A stretch of 64,000 nt of DNA. Source: Cupriavidus consociatus. Its GTDB lineage: Bacteria; Pseudomonadota; Gammaproteobacteria; Burkholderiales; Burkholderiaceae. The stretch spans positions 62,001-126,000 of the forward strand of contig NZ_JAGIQA010000017.1 in assembly GCF_017814975.1 (NCBI RefSeq), in the 5' to 3' direction. Below, piece by piece: positions 48,127 to 57,754 of the stretch (positions within the stretch are counted from its first letter, which is position 1; each line of letters opens with the position of its first letter). The notes beneath the pieces were generated by a model. That model saw only the letters and a program-made list of their open reading frames with translations. It had not been told where the DNA came from and did not search any database. The translations under genes and the position numbers were made by a program.

Positions 48127-48170
48127 CCCGCTTTCGCTTGCCTCCGCGCCGTGGCGCGGAAGAAAGCGGG
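48127..48170. other. long hairpin between tig and clpP
   Basis: The arms CCCGCTTTC and GAAAGCGGG enclose an inner CTCCGCGCC/GGCGCGGA stem with an internal loop. No T-run follows in the minus direction, so this is more likely an RNA-processing or attenuating structure than a full terminator. Confidence 0.6.
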
Positions 48171-48190
48171 CTAGCGGGCTATCCCCGACC

Positions 48191-49549
48191 TCAGGCAGCT
48201 TGCTGCTGGTTGCCTTCGGCGGTGAGTTCCTCGAAGGACACCTTCTTGTCGGTGACCTTGGCCTTGTCGCACACGAAATTTACCACGTTGTTTTCGAGCA
48301 CGTAGGCTTCCATTTCAGCCAGGCGCTGCTGGTCGCCGTAGTACCAGCGCATCACTTCCTTCGGGTCTTCGTAGCTCTTGGCGAAGTCTTCGATCTCGGC
48401 CTTGATCTGGTCGGCCTTGGCTTCCAGGCCGTTGGCCTTGACGATCTCGGCCAGGATCAGGCCCAGCTTGACGCGGCGCTCTGCCTGCTGCGTGAACATC
48501 TCGGCCGGGATCGGCATGTCTTTGGCGTTGGGCATGCCACGCTGTTCCAGATCACGGCGGGCCATCTCGACCAGGCGCTCCTGGTCCTGCTCGATCAGGG
48601 CCTTCGGCACGTCCAACTCGCTTGCCTTCAGCAGGGCTTCCATGACCTGGTCCTTCAGCATCGAATGCGTGCGGCGCTTGACTTCACGCTCCAGGTTCTC
48701 GCGGATGTCAGCGCGCATCTTCTCGACGCTGCCGTCGGCGATGCCCAGCGACTTGGCGAAGGCTTCGTTGATTTCCGGCAGGTGGGCCCACTCGATCTTC
48801 TTCAGCGTCACGGTGAACTCGGCGGTCTTGCCGGCCACTTCCTTGCCGTGGTAGTCCTCCGGGAAGGCCAGCGGGAAGGTCTTGCTCTCGCCCACCTTCA
48901 GGCCCAGCGCGGCCTGCTCGAACTCGGGCAGCATGCGGCCTTCGCCCAGCACGAACGGGAAGTCCTCGGCCTTGCCGCCAGCGAACTCTTCACCGTCGAT
49001 CTTGCCGACGAAGTCCAGCGTCACGCGGTCGCCGTTCTGGGCGGTAACGTCGGCACCGCCGTCGCCATGCTCGCCGGCTTCGCCGCGGGTGTGGTAATGC
49101 ACGCGCTGCTTGCGCAGGATGTCGACGGTCTTGTCGACTTCGGCGTCGGTGATCTCGGTGCCGGTGCGGGTGACTTCGGCGGCCGACAGGTCGCCGATCT
49201 TCACTTCCGGGTACACCTCGAAGGTGGCATCGAACGCGACTTCGTCAGCGCCCACGCCTTCGGTCTTGACTTCGAACTTGGGCTGGCCGGCAACCTTGAC
49301 GTCCTGTTCCTTGGTGATGTCGAAGAACTTGCGCGCGGCCTTGTCGAAGCGCACTTCGAACTCGACTTGCTGGCCGTATTGCTTCTCGACCATCTTCATC
49401 GGCACCTTGCCCGGACGGAAGCCCGACATCTTCACGGTCTTCGACAGGCGAACCAGGCGCTCCTGCTTTTCCTTCTCCACTTCGGCCTTGGGGATGGCCA
49501 GGGTCACCTTGCGGTCCAGCTTGCCGAGGTTCTCAATCACGTTCGACAT
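48191..49549 (-). CDS. tig: trigger factor (ribosome-associated chaperone)
   Basis: The 452-residue chaperone starts [20 protein letters not shown]. The ribosome-binding signature is [18 protein letters not shown] at about 44-61. A central FKBP-like isomerase domain (about 155-250; [19 protein letters not shown]) and a long helical C-terminal chaperone arm follow. It meets nascent chains at the exit tunnel. The C-terminal tail [11 protein letters not shown] is flexible. It opens the tig-clpP-clpX-lon series typical of proteobacteria. Confidence 0.97.
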   Translation of the reverse strand: MSNVIENLGKLDRKVTLAIPKAEVEKEKQERLVRLSKTVKMSGFRPGKVPMKMVEKQYGQQVEFEVRFDKAARKFFDITKEQDVKVAGQPKFEVKTEGVGADEVAFDATFEVYPEVKIGDLSAAEVTRTGTEITDAEVDKTVDILRKQRVHYHTRGEAGEHGDGGADVTAQNGDRVTLDFVGKIDGEEFAGGKAEDFPFVLGEGRMLPEFEQAALGLKVGESKTFPLAFPEDYHGKEVAGKTAEFTVTLKKIEWAHLPEINEAFAKSLGIADGSVEKMRADIRENLEREVKRRTHSMLKDQVMEALLKASELDVPKALIEQDQERLVEMARRDLEQRGMPNAKDMPIPAEMFTQQAERRVKLGLILAEIVKANGLEAKADQIKAEIEDFAKSYEDPKEVMRWYYGDQQRLAEMEAYVLENNVVNFVCDKAKVTDKKVSFEELTAEGNQQQAA

Positions 49550-49759
49550 GGTCGTAGATCCAATCCAGAAATGTAGTTGTGTTCGTTGGCGCTACCGCTT
49601 GCGCTGCGCCATATGCAGCACTGCCTGGGGCCGCCGCGGCGCGACGGCGCACGGAGGGCTCCGCGCAAACGGAAAACGGGGATTATCGCACGATTTTGGT
49701 TCGGTTCCGGCGTTTTTACCCTGAAGCAGGCCCGGAACCGCTTTCTTACACCCTCGCCG

Positions 49760-51733
49760 CTAGCCCGCCTGGCCGTGGCGCAGCGCGCGCAGCAGCAGGC
49801 GTGCAGGGTCGATGGCGTCGGCCAGGTCGGCCTCGAGCGGCAGCGGCTCGCCTTCGATCTGGCTGGCCAGCAGTTCGGCCCCCAATGCAGCCCACGTGAG
49901 GCCGCGCGACGCATAGGCAAGGGCCGCGTACAGCCCGGGAACACGCGGCAGGTCGCGCAGGTGCGCGCCGCGCAAGGCACCCGCGTGCGCAAATGCCGCC
50001 GCTTCGTCGGCGACTTGTCCAATCAGCGGCAGCCGGTTGTGCGTGACCGTGCGCACGCCGACGTAGCCGGTGAGCGCGGCGGGGTCGATCCCGGCCACCG
50101 CGCCGGCCTGGCGCGGCAGCAGGCCAGCCAGGCGTGCGAGGTTGGCGGCATGCACCTCCGGACGCTCGGCCAGTGGCCCTTCGTCGGGGTCGTAGCTGGA
50201 GCCGACGCGGCCCGCGCCGTCCGCGGCACGCGGCAGCAGGTAGCCGGCGCCCGTGACCACGCAGTCCGGCCAGCCGCCGAGCGCATCGACCTGTGCGGCC
50301 GGCAGCGTGGTGAGCTGGCCACGCACGCGCCGCATGGTCCAGCGTTGCTGCGGCAGCAGCAGCTGCGCCTCGTGCGCATTGGCCAGCACCAGCACCGGCG
50401 CTGACGCCAGCACGCCGCCGTCGGCAGCAAGCGCGTGCCACTGGTCATCCCCGCGCGCGATGCTTGCCACGCGGCAACCGAAGCGCGCGGCGACGGCATC
50501 GCCCGCACGCGCCAGCTGCGCCCTGCAGACATCGGGGGGCGCAACCCAGCCGCCGGCCGGGAACCACAGCCCCCCTCGCGGCACGCCGGCCCGGTGGGCA
50601 GACGCCGCCTCCTCGGCGCTCATCCAGCGCACGAACGATTCCGGCAGGCCCATGGCAGCGAGCGCGGCGCGCTGGGCCTCGCCCTCGGCTTCGTCCTCGC
50701 CGATCTGCAACACGCCGCAGCCGTGCCAGCCGACCGGATACCCGGCGTCGCGCAGCGCCGCCCAGGCTCGCAGCGCATACTGGTTGCCGGCGCGCGAAAG
50801 CCGCGACAGCAGGCTGTCGTCAGCCGACAGATGGGCATGCATGGCTGCCGCGCGATGCGCCGAGGTCTGCCGCGCCGGGCCGTCATGGGCATCGAACAGC
50901 GTAATGCGCCAGCCGCGCGCAGCCAGGCGCTCGGTCACGGCACAGCCAGCCAGGCCGGCACCGATCACGATGGCATGCCGGTCGGGCCATTGCGCCGCGA
51001 GCGGCGGCGCATGGCGGCGCGACTTCCACAGCGGACGGAAGCGCGCGACCGTCATGTCGCGCTTGCCACCGAAACCTGGCGCCTTGCTGACTTCGAATCC
51101 GACTTCCTTCAGCCCGCGCCGGACAAACCCGGCGGCGGTGTAGCTGGCGAGCGTCGCGCCCGGCCGGGCCAGCCGGGCCAGCCCGCGGAACACCGGCGGC
51201 GACCACATGTCCGCATTGCGCGCCGGAGAAAAGCCATCGAGGTAGAAAGCGTCGGCGCCCACGGCCAGCCTGGGCAGCACTTGCCCGGCGTCGCCAAGCG
51301 CAAGTGTCAGCACCACTTGCCCCCCGTCGAAGGCAAGCCGGTGCAGGCCCGGCAGGGCCTCGGGCCATTGCGCCTGAAGTGCCTGCGCCAGTGGCTCCAG
51401 CCCTTGCAGGCCGGCATGCAGCCGGACCAGGCCCTCGCGCGTGAAGGGATGTTTCTCGATCGAGACGAAATGCAGCGTGCCGCAGCGCCGGGGATCGTCG
51501 CGCCACGCCTGCCACGTCGCCAGGAAATTCAGCCCCTGGCCGAAGCCGGTCTCGACGATGACGAACTGCCGCTGGCCGGCCCATGCCAGCGGCAGGCCGT
51601 TGCCGCCAAGGAAGACATGGGCGGCCTGCGCCAGCCCGCCTTCGGTGCTGTGGTAGACGTCGTCGTAGCGGGGGGAATACGGGGTGCCTTCGGCAGACAG
51701 GATAGGCTCGGCGGGCTCGAGTGCGCGCGGCAT
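49760..51733 (-). CDS. mnmC: bifunctional tRNA 5-methylaminomethyl-2-thiouridine modification protein MnmC
   Basis: The 657-residue enzyme completes mnm5s2U34 at the tRNA wobble position. The N-terminal SAM methyltransferase (about 1-250) shows [18 protein letters not shown] and [18 protein letters not shown]. The C-terminal FAD oxidase (from about 265) starts [20 protein letters not shown] and includes CDS-like residues for the carboxymethyl group and a closing [18 protein letters not shown]. The fused arrangement and length match E. coli MnmC. It is separated from tig by 210 nt with no gene, and its start is divergent from rlmJ. Confidence 0.94.
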   Translation of the reverse strand: MPRALEPAEPILSAEGTPYSPRYDDVYHSTEGGLAQAAHVFLGGNGLPLAWAGQRQFVIVETGFGQGLNFLATWQAWRDDPRRCGTLHFVSIEKHPFTREGLVRLHAGLQGLEPLAQALQAQWPEALPGLHRLAFDGGQVVLTLALGDAGQVLPRLAVGADAFYLDGFSPARNADMWSPPVFRGLARLARPGATLASYTAAGFVRRGLKEVGFEVSKAPGFGGKRDMTVARFRPLWKSRRHAPPLAAQWPDRHAIVIGAGLAGCAVTERLAARGWRITLFDAHDGPARQTSAHRAAAMHAHLSADDSLLSRLSRAGNQYALRAWAALRDAGYPVGWHGCGVLQIGEDEAEGEAQRAALAAMGLPESFVRWMSAEEAASAHRAGVPRGGLWFPAGGWVAPPDVCRAQLARAGDAVAARFGCRVASIARGDDQWHALAADGGVLASAPVLVLANAHEAQLLLPQQRWTMRRVRGQLTTLPAAQVDALGGWPDCVVTGAGYLLPRAADGAGRVGSSYDPDEGPLAERPEVHAANLARLAGLLPRQAGAVAGIDPAALTGYVGVRTVTHNRLPLIGQVADEAAAFAHAGALRGAHLRDLPRVPGLYAALAYASRGLTWAALGAELLASQIEGEPLPLEADLADAIDPARLLLRALRHGQAG

Positions 51734-51877
51734 GGGATACGGATACTTGGGGCCCGGGCGGAAGTGCCGGACATGGGGAGGGGGCGACTCGCGGCGGATG
51801 GTAGCATAGCGGCCTTCCCCGCAGTGGCCACGCCGCCCTGCCCCCGATCCTGCGCCTCAGCGGCGCCCCGCTTCGCC

Positions 51878-52735
51878 ATGCTCAGCTATCGTCACGCCTT
51901 CCATGCCGGCAACCATGCCGATGTCCTCAAACATGCCATCGTCGTGCAGTTGCTCGAGCATCTGACGCAGAAGGACAAGGCGTTCTGGTACATCGACACC
52001 CACGCCGGCGCCGGTCTTTACGCGCTCGAGCACGAGTGGGCGCAGAAAAAGGCCGAGTTCGAGACCGGCATTGCGCCCCTGTGGCAGGCCGCCGCCAGCG
52101 GCACCGCACTGCCGCCGCTGCTGGGCGAGTACCTGGACCAGGTCCGCGCGCTGAACCCGGATGGCAACCTGCGCCATTATCCCGGTTCGCCATGGCTGGC
52201 CTGGCAGATGCTGCGCGAGCAGGACCGGCTGCGCCTGTTCGAGCTGCACAGCACCGAAATCCAGGTGCTGCGCGACAACTTCCGCGGCGCCGGCCGCCGT
52301 GTGATGCTGTACGACGGCGACGGCTTCGGCGGCATCAAGGCGATCCTGCCGCCGCCGCCGCGGCGCGCGCTGGTGCTGGTGGACCCGTCCTACGAAGACA
52401 AGCAGGACTACGCCCGCACCGTGCAGACCGTGCGCGACGGCCTGGAGCGCTTCGCCACCGGCGTCTACGCGGTCTGGTACCCGCAGGTGCAGCGGCGCGA
52501 ATCGCTGCAGCTGCCGGTGCAACTGAAGGCCCTGCCACTGAAGAGCTGGCTGCACGTGACGCTGACCGTCAGGAACCCGGTCGAAGGCGGCCTGGGCTTG
52601 CACGGAAGCGGCATGTTCATCGTCAACCCGCCGTGGCTGCTGAAGGAGATGCTGCAAGAGGCGATGCCGCTACTGGTCGACCTGCTCGGCCAGGACGACG
52701 GCGCGAAGTTCACGCTGGAAGCCGAAGAGCGGTAG
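51878..52735 (+). CDS. rlmJ: 23S rRNA (adenine(2030)-N6)-methyltransferase RlmJ
   Basis: The 285-residue protein starts MLSYRHAFHAGNHADVLKHA, the almost invariant RlmJ N-terminus; longer frames upstream are shadows of mnmC. The SAM site is visible as YIDTHAGAGLYAL at 39-51. Motif IV, which holds the target adenine, reads DPSYE at 169-173 instead of the usual DPPYE of E. coli RlmJ. It methylates A2030 of 23S rRNA before ribosome assembly. It is divergent from mnmC, the starts being 144 nt apart. Confidence 0.94.
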   Translation: MLSYRHAFHAGNHADVLKHAIVVQLLEHLTQKDKAFWYIDTHAGAGLYALEHEWAQKKAEFETGIAPLWQAAASGTALPPLLGEYLDQVRALNPDGNLRHYPGSPWLAWQMLREQDRLRLFELHSTEIQVLRDNFRGAGRRVMLYDGDGFGGIKAILPPPPRRALVLVDPSYEDKQDYARTVQTVRDGLERFATGVYAVWYPQVQRRESLQLPVQLKALPLKSWLHVTLTVRNPVEGGLGLHGSGMFIVNPPWLLKEMLQEAMPLLVDLLGQDDGAKFTLEAEER

Positions 52736-52758
52736 CGCGACAGGCGCCGCCGCGCAAG

Positions 52759-53130
52759 CTAGCGCGGCAAGCGCCGGCCGCGGCCGCGCCGCAGCCAGTC
52801 CAGCGCCAAGCCGGCCAGCAGCCCGCAGGTGTCCGCCACCAGATCGAGCCAGTCGGCCTCGCGGTAGCCGGTCATGCCCTGCAGCAGCTCGATGACGCCG
52901 CCATAGACGACCAGCGCCAGCAGCAGGGCCAGCCAGTGGCCGGCAAACGCGCGCCGCCCCAGCAGTGCCAGCACACCGAAGGCCAGCAGGTGATTGCTCT
53001 TGTCCCAGCCGGTTGTCGGCAGTTGCGGGGACGGCGGCATCAGCGACAGGGCCAGCACGGCGGCGGCGCAAGCCCAGAACAGCAGGCGCCATGGCGGCGC
53101 CTTCAGGGAGGAAATTTGACCAGGGGGCAT
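52759..53130 (-). CDS. VanZ-like family membrane protein
   Basis: The 123-residue protein has about three to four hydrophobic spans (WRLLFWACAAAVLALSLM; HWLALLLALVVYGGVIELLQ; a short C-terminal helix). The WDKSNHLLAFGVLALLGRRAF stretch with an Asp-Lys-x-x-H motif and GYREADWLDLVADTCG mark the VanZ-like fold. Function of chromosomal VanZ-like proteins outside glycopeptide resistance is unknown. The start MPPGQISSLKAP has only a weak upstream signal; a longer frame is rejected because it runs through the tRNA-Leu gene. Confidence 0.85.
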   Translation of the reverse strand: MPPGQISSLKAPPWRLLFWACAAAVLALSLMPPSPQLPTTGWDKSNHLLAFGVLALLGRRAFAGHWLALLLALVVYGGVIELLQGMTGYREADWLDLVADTCGLLAGLALDWLRRGRGRRLPR

Positions 53131-53226
53131 GGGACGGGGAGCGCGCCGCCCCATGCGGCACGCGTTGGCAATGCCGACAATATATATCGCCGGCCGGCAG
53201 GGCTGGATTCCCCCCGCGCCTTGCGC

Positions 53227-53326
53227 TACAATCCGCAGCCTCGTTGCGCTGCAGGCGCATGACCTGCCACGGCAGGCGCCGGCAGAGCGGACCGATGAAG
53301 GGCGGGCAGTTCCAGCCGCCTTTTTT
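53227..53326 (+). ncRNA. candidate small RNA or tRNA-Leu leader
   Basis: A TACAAT -10 box (53227-53232) is followed by about 90 nt that can form a nested hairpin (GGCG outer, CCTGC-CACG-GCAGG inner), ending in an AAGGGCGG/CCGCCTTT stem and TTTTTT (53298-53326). The -35 region is weak. There is no ORF. The tRNA-Leu gene begins 64 nt later, so this could be an attenuated leader of the tRNA transcript instead of an independent RNA. Confidence 0.35.
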
Positions 53327-53390
53327 GCTTTCGTGTCTTGCGCAGGCAACGAGCATCGCGGCCGCCCGTCCGGGCTGCGCCGCAAGGACC

Positions 53391-53477
53391 GCGAGGGTGG
53401 CGAAATTGGTAGACGCACCAGGTTTAGGTCCTGACGCCAGCAATGGTGTAGGGGTTCGAGTCCCCTCCCTCGCACCA
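53391..53477 (+). tRNA. tRNA-Leu (anticodon UAG)
   Basis: The 87-nt class II tRNA begins GCGAGGGTGGCGAAATTGGT, has anticodon TAG in GGTTTAGGTCC, a long variable arm (CGCCAGCAATGGTG), T-arm GGGGTTCGAGTCCCCTC and encoded ACCA after CCCTCGC. The 3' end is intact with no duplicated copy downstream, so no sign of an integrated element. Confidence 0.98.
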
Positions 53478-54134
53478 TCCGCCCCTTCCTGTGGCGGCGC
53501 CAACACATCCGCCGAACGCCAACGCTGACACTGCCGGAACCGGCCGCGCCGACCGGGCATGGCCAGAAATTCTGCTCAGCGGACAGTCCCTGCGCTTGCG
53601 GCGCTCGGCTACGTCGACACGCACTGACGCCGGCGGGGCATGCGCATCCCGATGGATTGCACCGGTTCCGGCCGCGCCAGCCTGAGTAGGCTGCCCGAGG
53701 AAAAAGTGCGGAGATGCCGGAACAACCCGAGCGCATCCGCACGCCGGCGACGCTGACTGCCATGTCGGCGATCCTGGCCCGTGTCGGGCCGAGTCGGAGA
53801 TGCCCGCAATCGGAGGAACTTTTCATCGGCGACATGGGTCTCGCCCCACCGATCGTCAACAGCGAGCCAGGCGTGTGTGACCGCTTGCAAGCCGCCGGAC
53901 CATGGCCGATGCCAGGAAAGGACTGGCGCCGCTGGCGCAGGAATGCGCGTTGGCGATCTTCGGTTCGATTGCCCACAGATCGCTGGCGCCGCCGAGTCTC
54001 GCGGGAGGTGGTAGAACACCTGAGTGCCAACGGCTTTCGCAGCTCCTCGCAGCGATCTATGCTGAAGATGTTGGAGCGGTGTTGCGCACTTCGCCGCCCG
54101 CTTCAGTCTTCACCTCAGCCCTATCGGAGGGCAT
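53478..54134. other. 657-nt region without recognisable gene
   Basis: Between tRNA-Leu and the Cys-rich protein gene several frames are open on both strands, but none has a Shine-Dalgarno, a known motif or consistent codon bias. Two plus-strand frames (from 53714 and 53902) and one minus-strand frame overlap each other out of phase. The GC fraction dips relative to flanking genes after 53800. It may hold decayed coding sequence. Confidence 0.5.
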
Positions 54135-54482
54135 ATGAAAGTTTCTGCCTTGCTGTTGGCCGCGTCGATGGCCGCTGGCTGGTCATCCCTCGCCCAGGCT
54201 GCCGGATGCCAGTACGACATGCAGTGCAAAGGGGAGCGGATCTGCCAGCAAGGGCAGTGCGTGTTCCCTGATGCCGAAGAAACGGCCGAAGCCGGCGGGC
54301 CAGCCCCGGCGCAGACCCTCAAGCGCACACCGATGCCGCCACCGCCGCGCGGCTGCTGCACGGTGGCAGGCAAGCTCAAGCTGTCGCCGGCTTCGGCCTC
54401 CGATACCAGCCTGACCATCGGCGACGCATGCCAGGGCCTGACCAATTCAGGCAAGCCGGTTCCCGGCACGATCTGCAACTAG
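54135..54482 (+). CDS. small exported cysteine-rich protein of unknown function
   Basis: The 115-residue product has a clear signal peptide (MKVSALLLAASMAAGWSSLA, cleavage after AQA) and a GGAGG Shine-Dalgarno sequence 5 nt before the ATG. The mature part starts with Cys25-x5-Cys31-x5-Cys37-x4-Cys42 in GCQYDMQCKGERICQQGQCV, a small disulfide-knot-like pattern. A Pro/Thr-rich linker with PMPPPPRG follows, then a CC pair and two more Cys, the last next to the C-terminus (TICN). Eight Cys in the mature chain suggest four disulfides in the periplasm or outside the cell. I do not recognise the family. It stands alone, before a convergent RND pump gene. Confidence 0.78.
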   Translation: MKVSALLLAASMAAGWSSLAQAAGCQYDMQCKGERICQQGQCVFPDAEETAEAGGPAPAQTLKRTPMPPPPRGCCTVAGKLKLSPASASDTSLTIGDACQGLTNSGKPVPGTICN

Positions 54483-54633
54483 GCGCGCAGGCTTGGGCGG
54501 CAAGCGCCTGAAAGTGCCGCGCGCTCGCCGCGCGGCATTTCGCTGCCGGGATCGGCCGGCAGCGACCGAAACCCGGTTGCGCCGGAAAAGCGGATCGCCG
54601 CAACGCGGGCCTGAGAGCGCGGCGCCGCGGCCC

Positions 54634-57600
54634 TCAACCGGCCAGCGCCTCCACCCCTGCCTCGGTCCGCCTGATGCGGAACCACGCCGCGTACAGCGCC
54701 GGCAGGAACAGCAGCGTCAGCACGGTGGCGATGATCAGCCCGCCCATGATTGCCACCGCCATCGGGCCCCAGAACATCGAGCGCGACAGCGGGATCATCG
54801 CCAGCACGGCCGCCGCCGCGGTCAAAATGATCGGGCGGAAGCGGCGCACCGCGGCTTCGACGATGGCGGTCCAGGGCTGCACGCCCGCGCTGATGTCCTG
54901 CTCGATCTGGTCGACCAAAATCACCGAGTTGCGGATGATCATGCCCAGCAGTGCGGTGATCCCCAACTGCGCCACGAACCCCATCGGCGCGCGCAGCAGC
55001 AACAGCGTCGCGGCGGCGCCGATCAGGCCCAGCGGGCCGGTCAGGAATACCATCAGCGCGCGCGAGAAGCTGTGCAGCTGCAGCATCAGCAACGTGAAGA
55101 TCAGGAAGATGCACAGCGGCAACTGCGCGGCGATTGACGCGCCCGCCTTGCCGCTTTCTTCTTCCGCGCCAGCCACGGTGATGCGGTAGCCCGCCGGCAG
55201 TTGCGCGCGCAGCTTGTCCAGCTGCGGGTTGATCTGCGCGGTCACGGTCGGGCCCTGGATGCCGTCTGCCACGTCCGCCTGCACGGTCACGCCGAAGTCA
55301 CGGTTTTCGCGCCAGACCACGCCGGGCTCGGACTTCAGCGCCACGCGGGCTACCTGGGTCAGCGGCACGGTGCGGCCGGTATTGGTCGGCACCAGCACGT
55401 TGTTCAGGTCGGACATGGCATCGCGCTCGTTGCGCGGCGTCCGTATCAGGATCTCGATCAGCTTGTCGCCGTCGCGATACTGGCCTACTGGCACGCCGGT
55501 CAGCACGGTCTGCGTCACGCGCGCGATCGCGCTGGTGGTGACGCCCAGCGCGCGCGCCTTGTCCTGGTCGATCTCCAGGCGCAGCATCTTGACGTTCTCG
55601 TTCCAGTTGTCATTGACGCCGACCGTGTTCGGGTTGGCGCGCATCACGGCCTTGACCTGGTCGGCCAGCTGGCGCACCGCGCCTGCCTCCGGGCCGATCA
55701 CGCGGAACTGCACCGGATACGCCACCGGCGGCCCGTTCGGCAGCAGCTTGACGCGGCCGCGCAGGTATGGGAATTCGGTGTCGAGCAGCTTGATGATCCG
55801 ACGGCGCAGCGCGTCGCGCACCTCGGTGCTGACTGGCATCACGATCACCTGCGCCACGTTGCTCTGCGGGAATATCTGGTCGAGCGGCAGGTAGAAGCGC
55901 GGCGCGCCGGTGCCGACGAAGGTGGTCAGGCTTTCCACCTGCCTGTCCTTGCCCACCAGCCGCTCGAAGCGCTTGGCTTCGGCTTCCATCTGGGCAAAGC
56001 TGGTGCCTTCCGGCATCCACAGCTCCACCATCAGCTCGGGCCGGCTGGAGTCGGGAAAGAACTGCTTCTCGACGAACCTGAACGCATAGATGCCCAGCAC
56101 GAACGTCACCAGCGTGATGGCGATCACGGTCTTGCGCCAGGTCACGCACCAGTCCACCAGCAGGCGGAAGCGGGCGTAGAACGGCGTATCGAACACCTCA
56201 TGGTGCTCGCCAGCGCCCGCGCCGCGCGTCTTTAGCAGCAGGTAGCCGAGGTAAGGCGTGAAATACACCGCCGCCAGCCACGACAGCACCAGCGCCAGCG
56301 CCGTCACGGCAAAGATGGCGAAGGTGTACTCGCCCACGGTCGAGCGCGCCAGCCCCACCGGCAGGAAACCCGCCGCCGTGATCAGCGTGCCGGTCAGCAT
56401 CGGCATCGCCGTCGAGGTATAGGCAAAGGTGGCGGCCTCCATCTTGGAGAAGCCTTCTTCCAGCTTGCGCACCATCATCTCGACCGCGATGATGGCATCG
56501 TCGACCAGCAGCCCCAGCGCCACGATCAGCGCGCCCAGCGAGATCTTGTGCAGGCCGATGCCGAAGATGTGCATGAACAGGAAGGTCACCGCCAGCACCA
56601 GCGGAATCGTCAGCGCCACCACAAGCCCGGGCCGCACGTCCAGCCGCAGCGGCCGCGTATGCAAGCCCAGCGCGACGAAGCTGACCGCCAGCACGATCAC
56701 CACGGCTTCGATCAGCACGCGCACGAACTCGCCCACCGATTGCCTGACCGCCTTGGGCTGGTCCTGCACCTGGTCCATCTCGATGCCGACCGGCAGCTGG
56801 CCGCGCAGCTTCTCGAAGGCCGCGCGCAGGTCCTTGCCGAGCTGGATGATGTCGCCGCCCTTCTGCATCGAAATGCCCAGCCCGATCACATCCCTGCCGT
56901 TGAAGCGCATCCGCGTCTGGGTCGGGTCGACATAGCCGCGGTACACCTGCGCGATATCGCCGAGACGGATATTGGCGATGCCGTTGGGCCCACGCAGCAC
57001 CAGGTTCTCCAGGTCCCCGACGCTGGCGAACTGGCCGGACAGGCGCACCTGGAGGTTGTCGCTCGGCGTGACCAGCACGCCGCTGCCAGTCAGGTTGTTC
57101 TGCTGCGAGATCTGGTCGGCGATGCCATTGATGTCCAGCCCGAGCTGGGCAAAGCGCGCCTGGTTGAATTCGATATAGACCTTCTCGTCCTGCAACCCGA
57201 TCAGCGACACCTTTGCCACCGATGGCACGCGCAGCAGCTCCTGCCGCACCAGGTCCGCATACTCGCGCAGCTCCTTGTAGCTGAAGCCGTCGGCGGACAG
57301 CGCATAGATGGTGCCGTAGACGTCGCCGAACTCATCGTTGAAGAACGGCCCGCGCACGCCCGCGGGCAACGTGTGCTGGATATCGCCGATCTTCTTGCGC
57401 ACGGTGTACCAGATCTGCCCGGTTTCCTTCGCGGGCGAGGTGTCCTTGAGCTGGAAGATCACCGTGGTCTCGCCGGGCTTGGAGAAGCTGCGGATCTTGT
57501 CGGCGTAAGGCACCTCCTGCAACTGGCGTTCGATCTTGTCGGTCACCTGCACCGCGATCTGCTCGGCGGTGGCGCCCGGCCAGAATGCCTGCACCACCAT

Positions 57601-57747
57601 CACGCGGAAGGTAAAGGGCGGATCCTCGTCCTGGCCGAGCTGGAAGAACGCCAGCAGGCCGCCCAGCAGCAGCACCACCAGCAGGTAGCGGGTCAGCGGC
57701 TGGTGCTCGAGCGCCCAGCGCGACAGGTTAAAGCGGGAATGATCCAT
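54634..57747 (-). CDS. RND-family efflux pump, inner-membrane permease subunit
   Basis: The 1037-residue trimeric antiporter has the AcrB-like plan: TM1 near residues 20-38, a large periplasmic loop, TM2-6, a second loop, TM7-12. Visible signatures are GEDEDPP-like QDEDPPFTFRVMVV, the TM4 proton-relay pair in GALIVALGLLVDDAIIAVEM, and the second-half GFVAQLGITALLGMIIRNSVIL with Asn/Ser in place of charged residues. It expels hydrophobic or amphiphilic compounds powered by protons. The start MDHSRFNLSRWALEHQPLTR is supported by family positions. The adaptor gene ends 7 nt upstream, so they are one operon; no outer-membrane channel gene is next to them. Confidence 0.94.
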   Translation of the reverse strand: MDHSRFNLSRWALEHQPLTRYLLVVLLLGGLLAFFQLGQDEDPPFTFRVMVVQAFWPGATAEQIAVQVTDKIERQLQEVPYADKIRSFSKPGETTVIFQLKDTSPAKETGQIWYTVRKKIGDIQHTLPAGVRGPFFNDEFGDVYGTIYALSADGFSYKELREYADLVRQELLRVPSVAKVSLIGLQDEKVYIEFNQARFAQLGLDINGIADQISQQNNLTGSGVLVTPSDNLQVRLSGQFASVGDLENLVLRGPNGIANIRLGDIAQVYRGYVDPTQTRMRFNGRDVIGLGISMQKGGDIIQLGKDLRAAFEKLRGQLPVGIEMDQVQDQPKAVRQSVGEFVRVLIEAVVIVLAVSFVALGLHTRPLRLDVRPGLVVALTIPLVLAVTFLFMHIFGIGLHKISLGALIVALGLLVDDAIIAVEMMVRKLEEGFSKMEAATFAYTSTAMPMLTGTLITAAGFLPVGLARSTVGEYTFAIFAVTALALVLSWLAAVYFTPYLGYLLLKTRGAGAGEHHEVFDTPFYARFRLLVDWCVTWRKTVIAITLVTFVLGIYAFRFVEKQFFPDSSRPELMVELWMPEGTSFAQMEAEAKRFERLVGKDRQVESLTTFVGTGAPRFYLPLDQIFPQSNVAQVIVMPVSTEVRDALRRRIIKLLDTEFPYLRGRVKLLPNGPPVAYPVQFRVIGPEAGAVRQLADQVKAVMRANPNTVGVNDNWNENVKMLRLEIDQDKARALGVTTSAIARVTQTVLTGVPVGQYRDGDKLIEILIRTPRNERDAMSDLNNVLVPTNTGRTVPLTQVARVALKSEPGVVWRENRDFGVTVQADVADGIQGPTVTAQINPQLDKLRAQLPAGYRITVAGAEEESGKAGASIAAQLPLCIFLIFTLLMLQLHSFSRALMVFLTGPLGLIGAAATLLLLRAPMGFVAQLGITALLGMIIRNSVILVDQIEQDISAGVQPWTAIVEAAVRRFRPIILTAAAAVLAMIPLSRSMFWGPMAVAIMGGLIIATVLTLLFLPALYAAWFRIRRTEAGVEALAG

Positions 57748-57754
57748 GCCGACT

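Noticed and set aside
49760-51877. Open frame continuing upstream of the rlmJ start into mnmC
   Set aside because: RlmJ similarity begins exactly at MLSYRHAF and the extension is antisense to mnmC.
53391-54134. Integrated element at tRNA-Leu
   Set aside because: No second copy of the tRNA-Leu 3' end and no integrase frame in the window.
53714-54271. 185-codon plus-strand frame between tRNA-Leu and the Cys-rich gene
   Set aside because: No Shine-Dalgarno, no family resemblance, and it overlaps the better supported Cys-rich gene in another phase.
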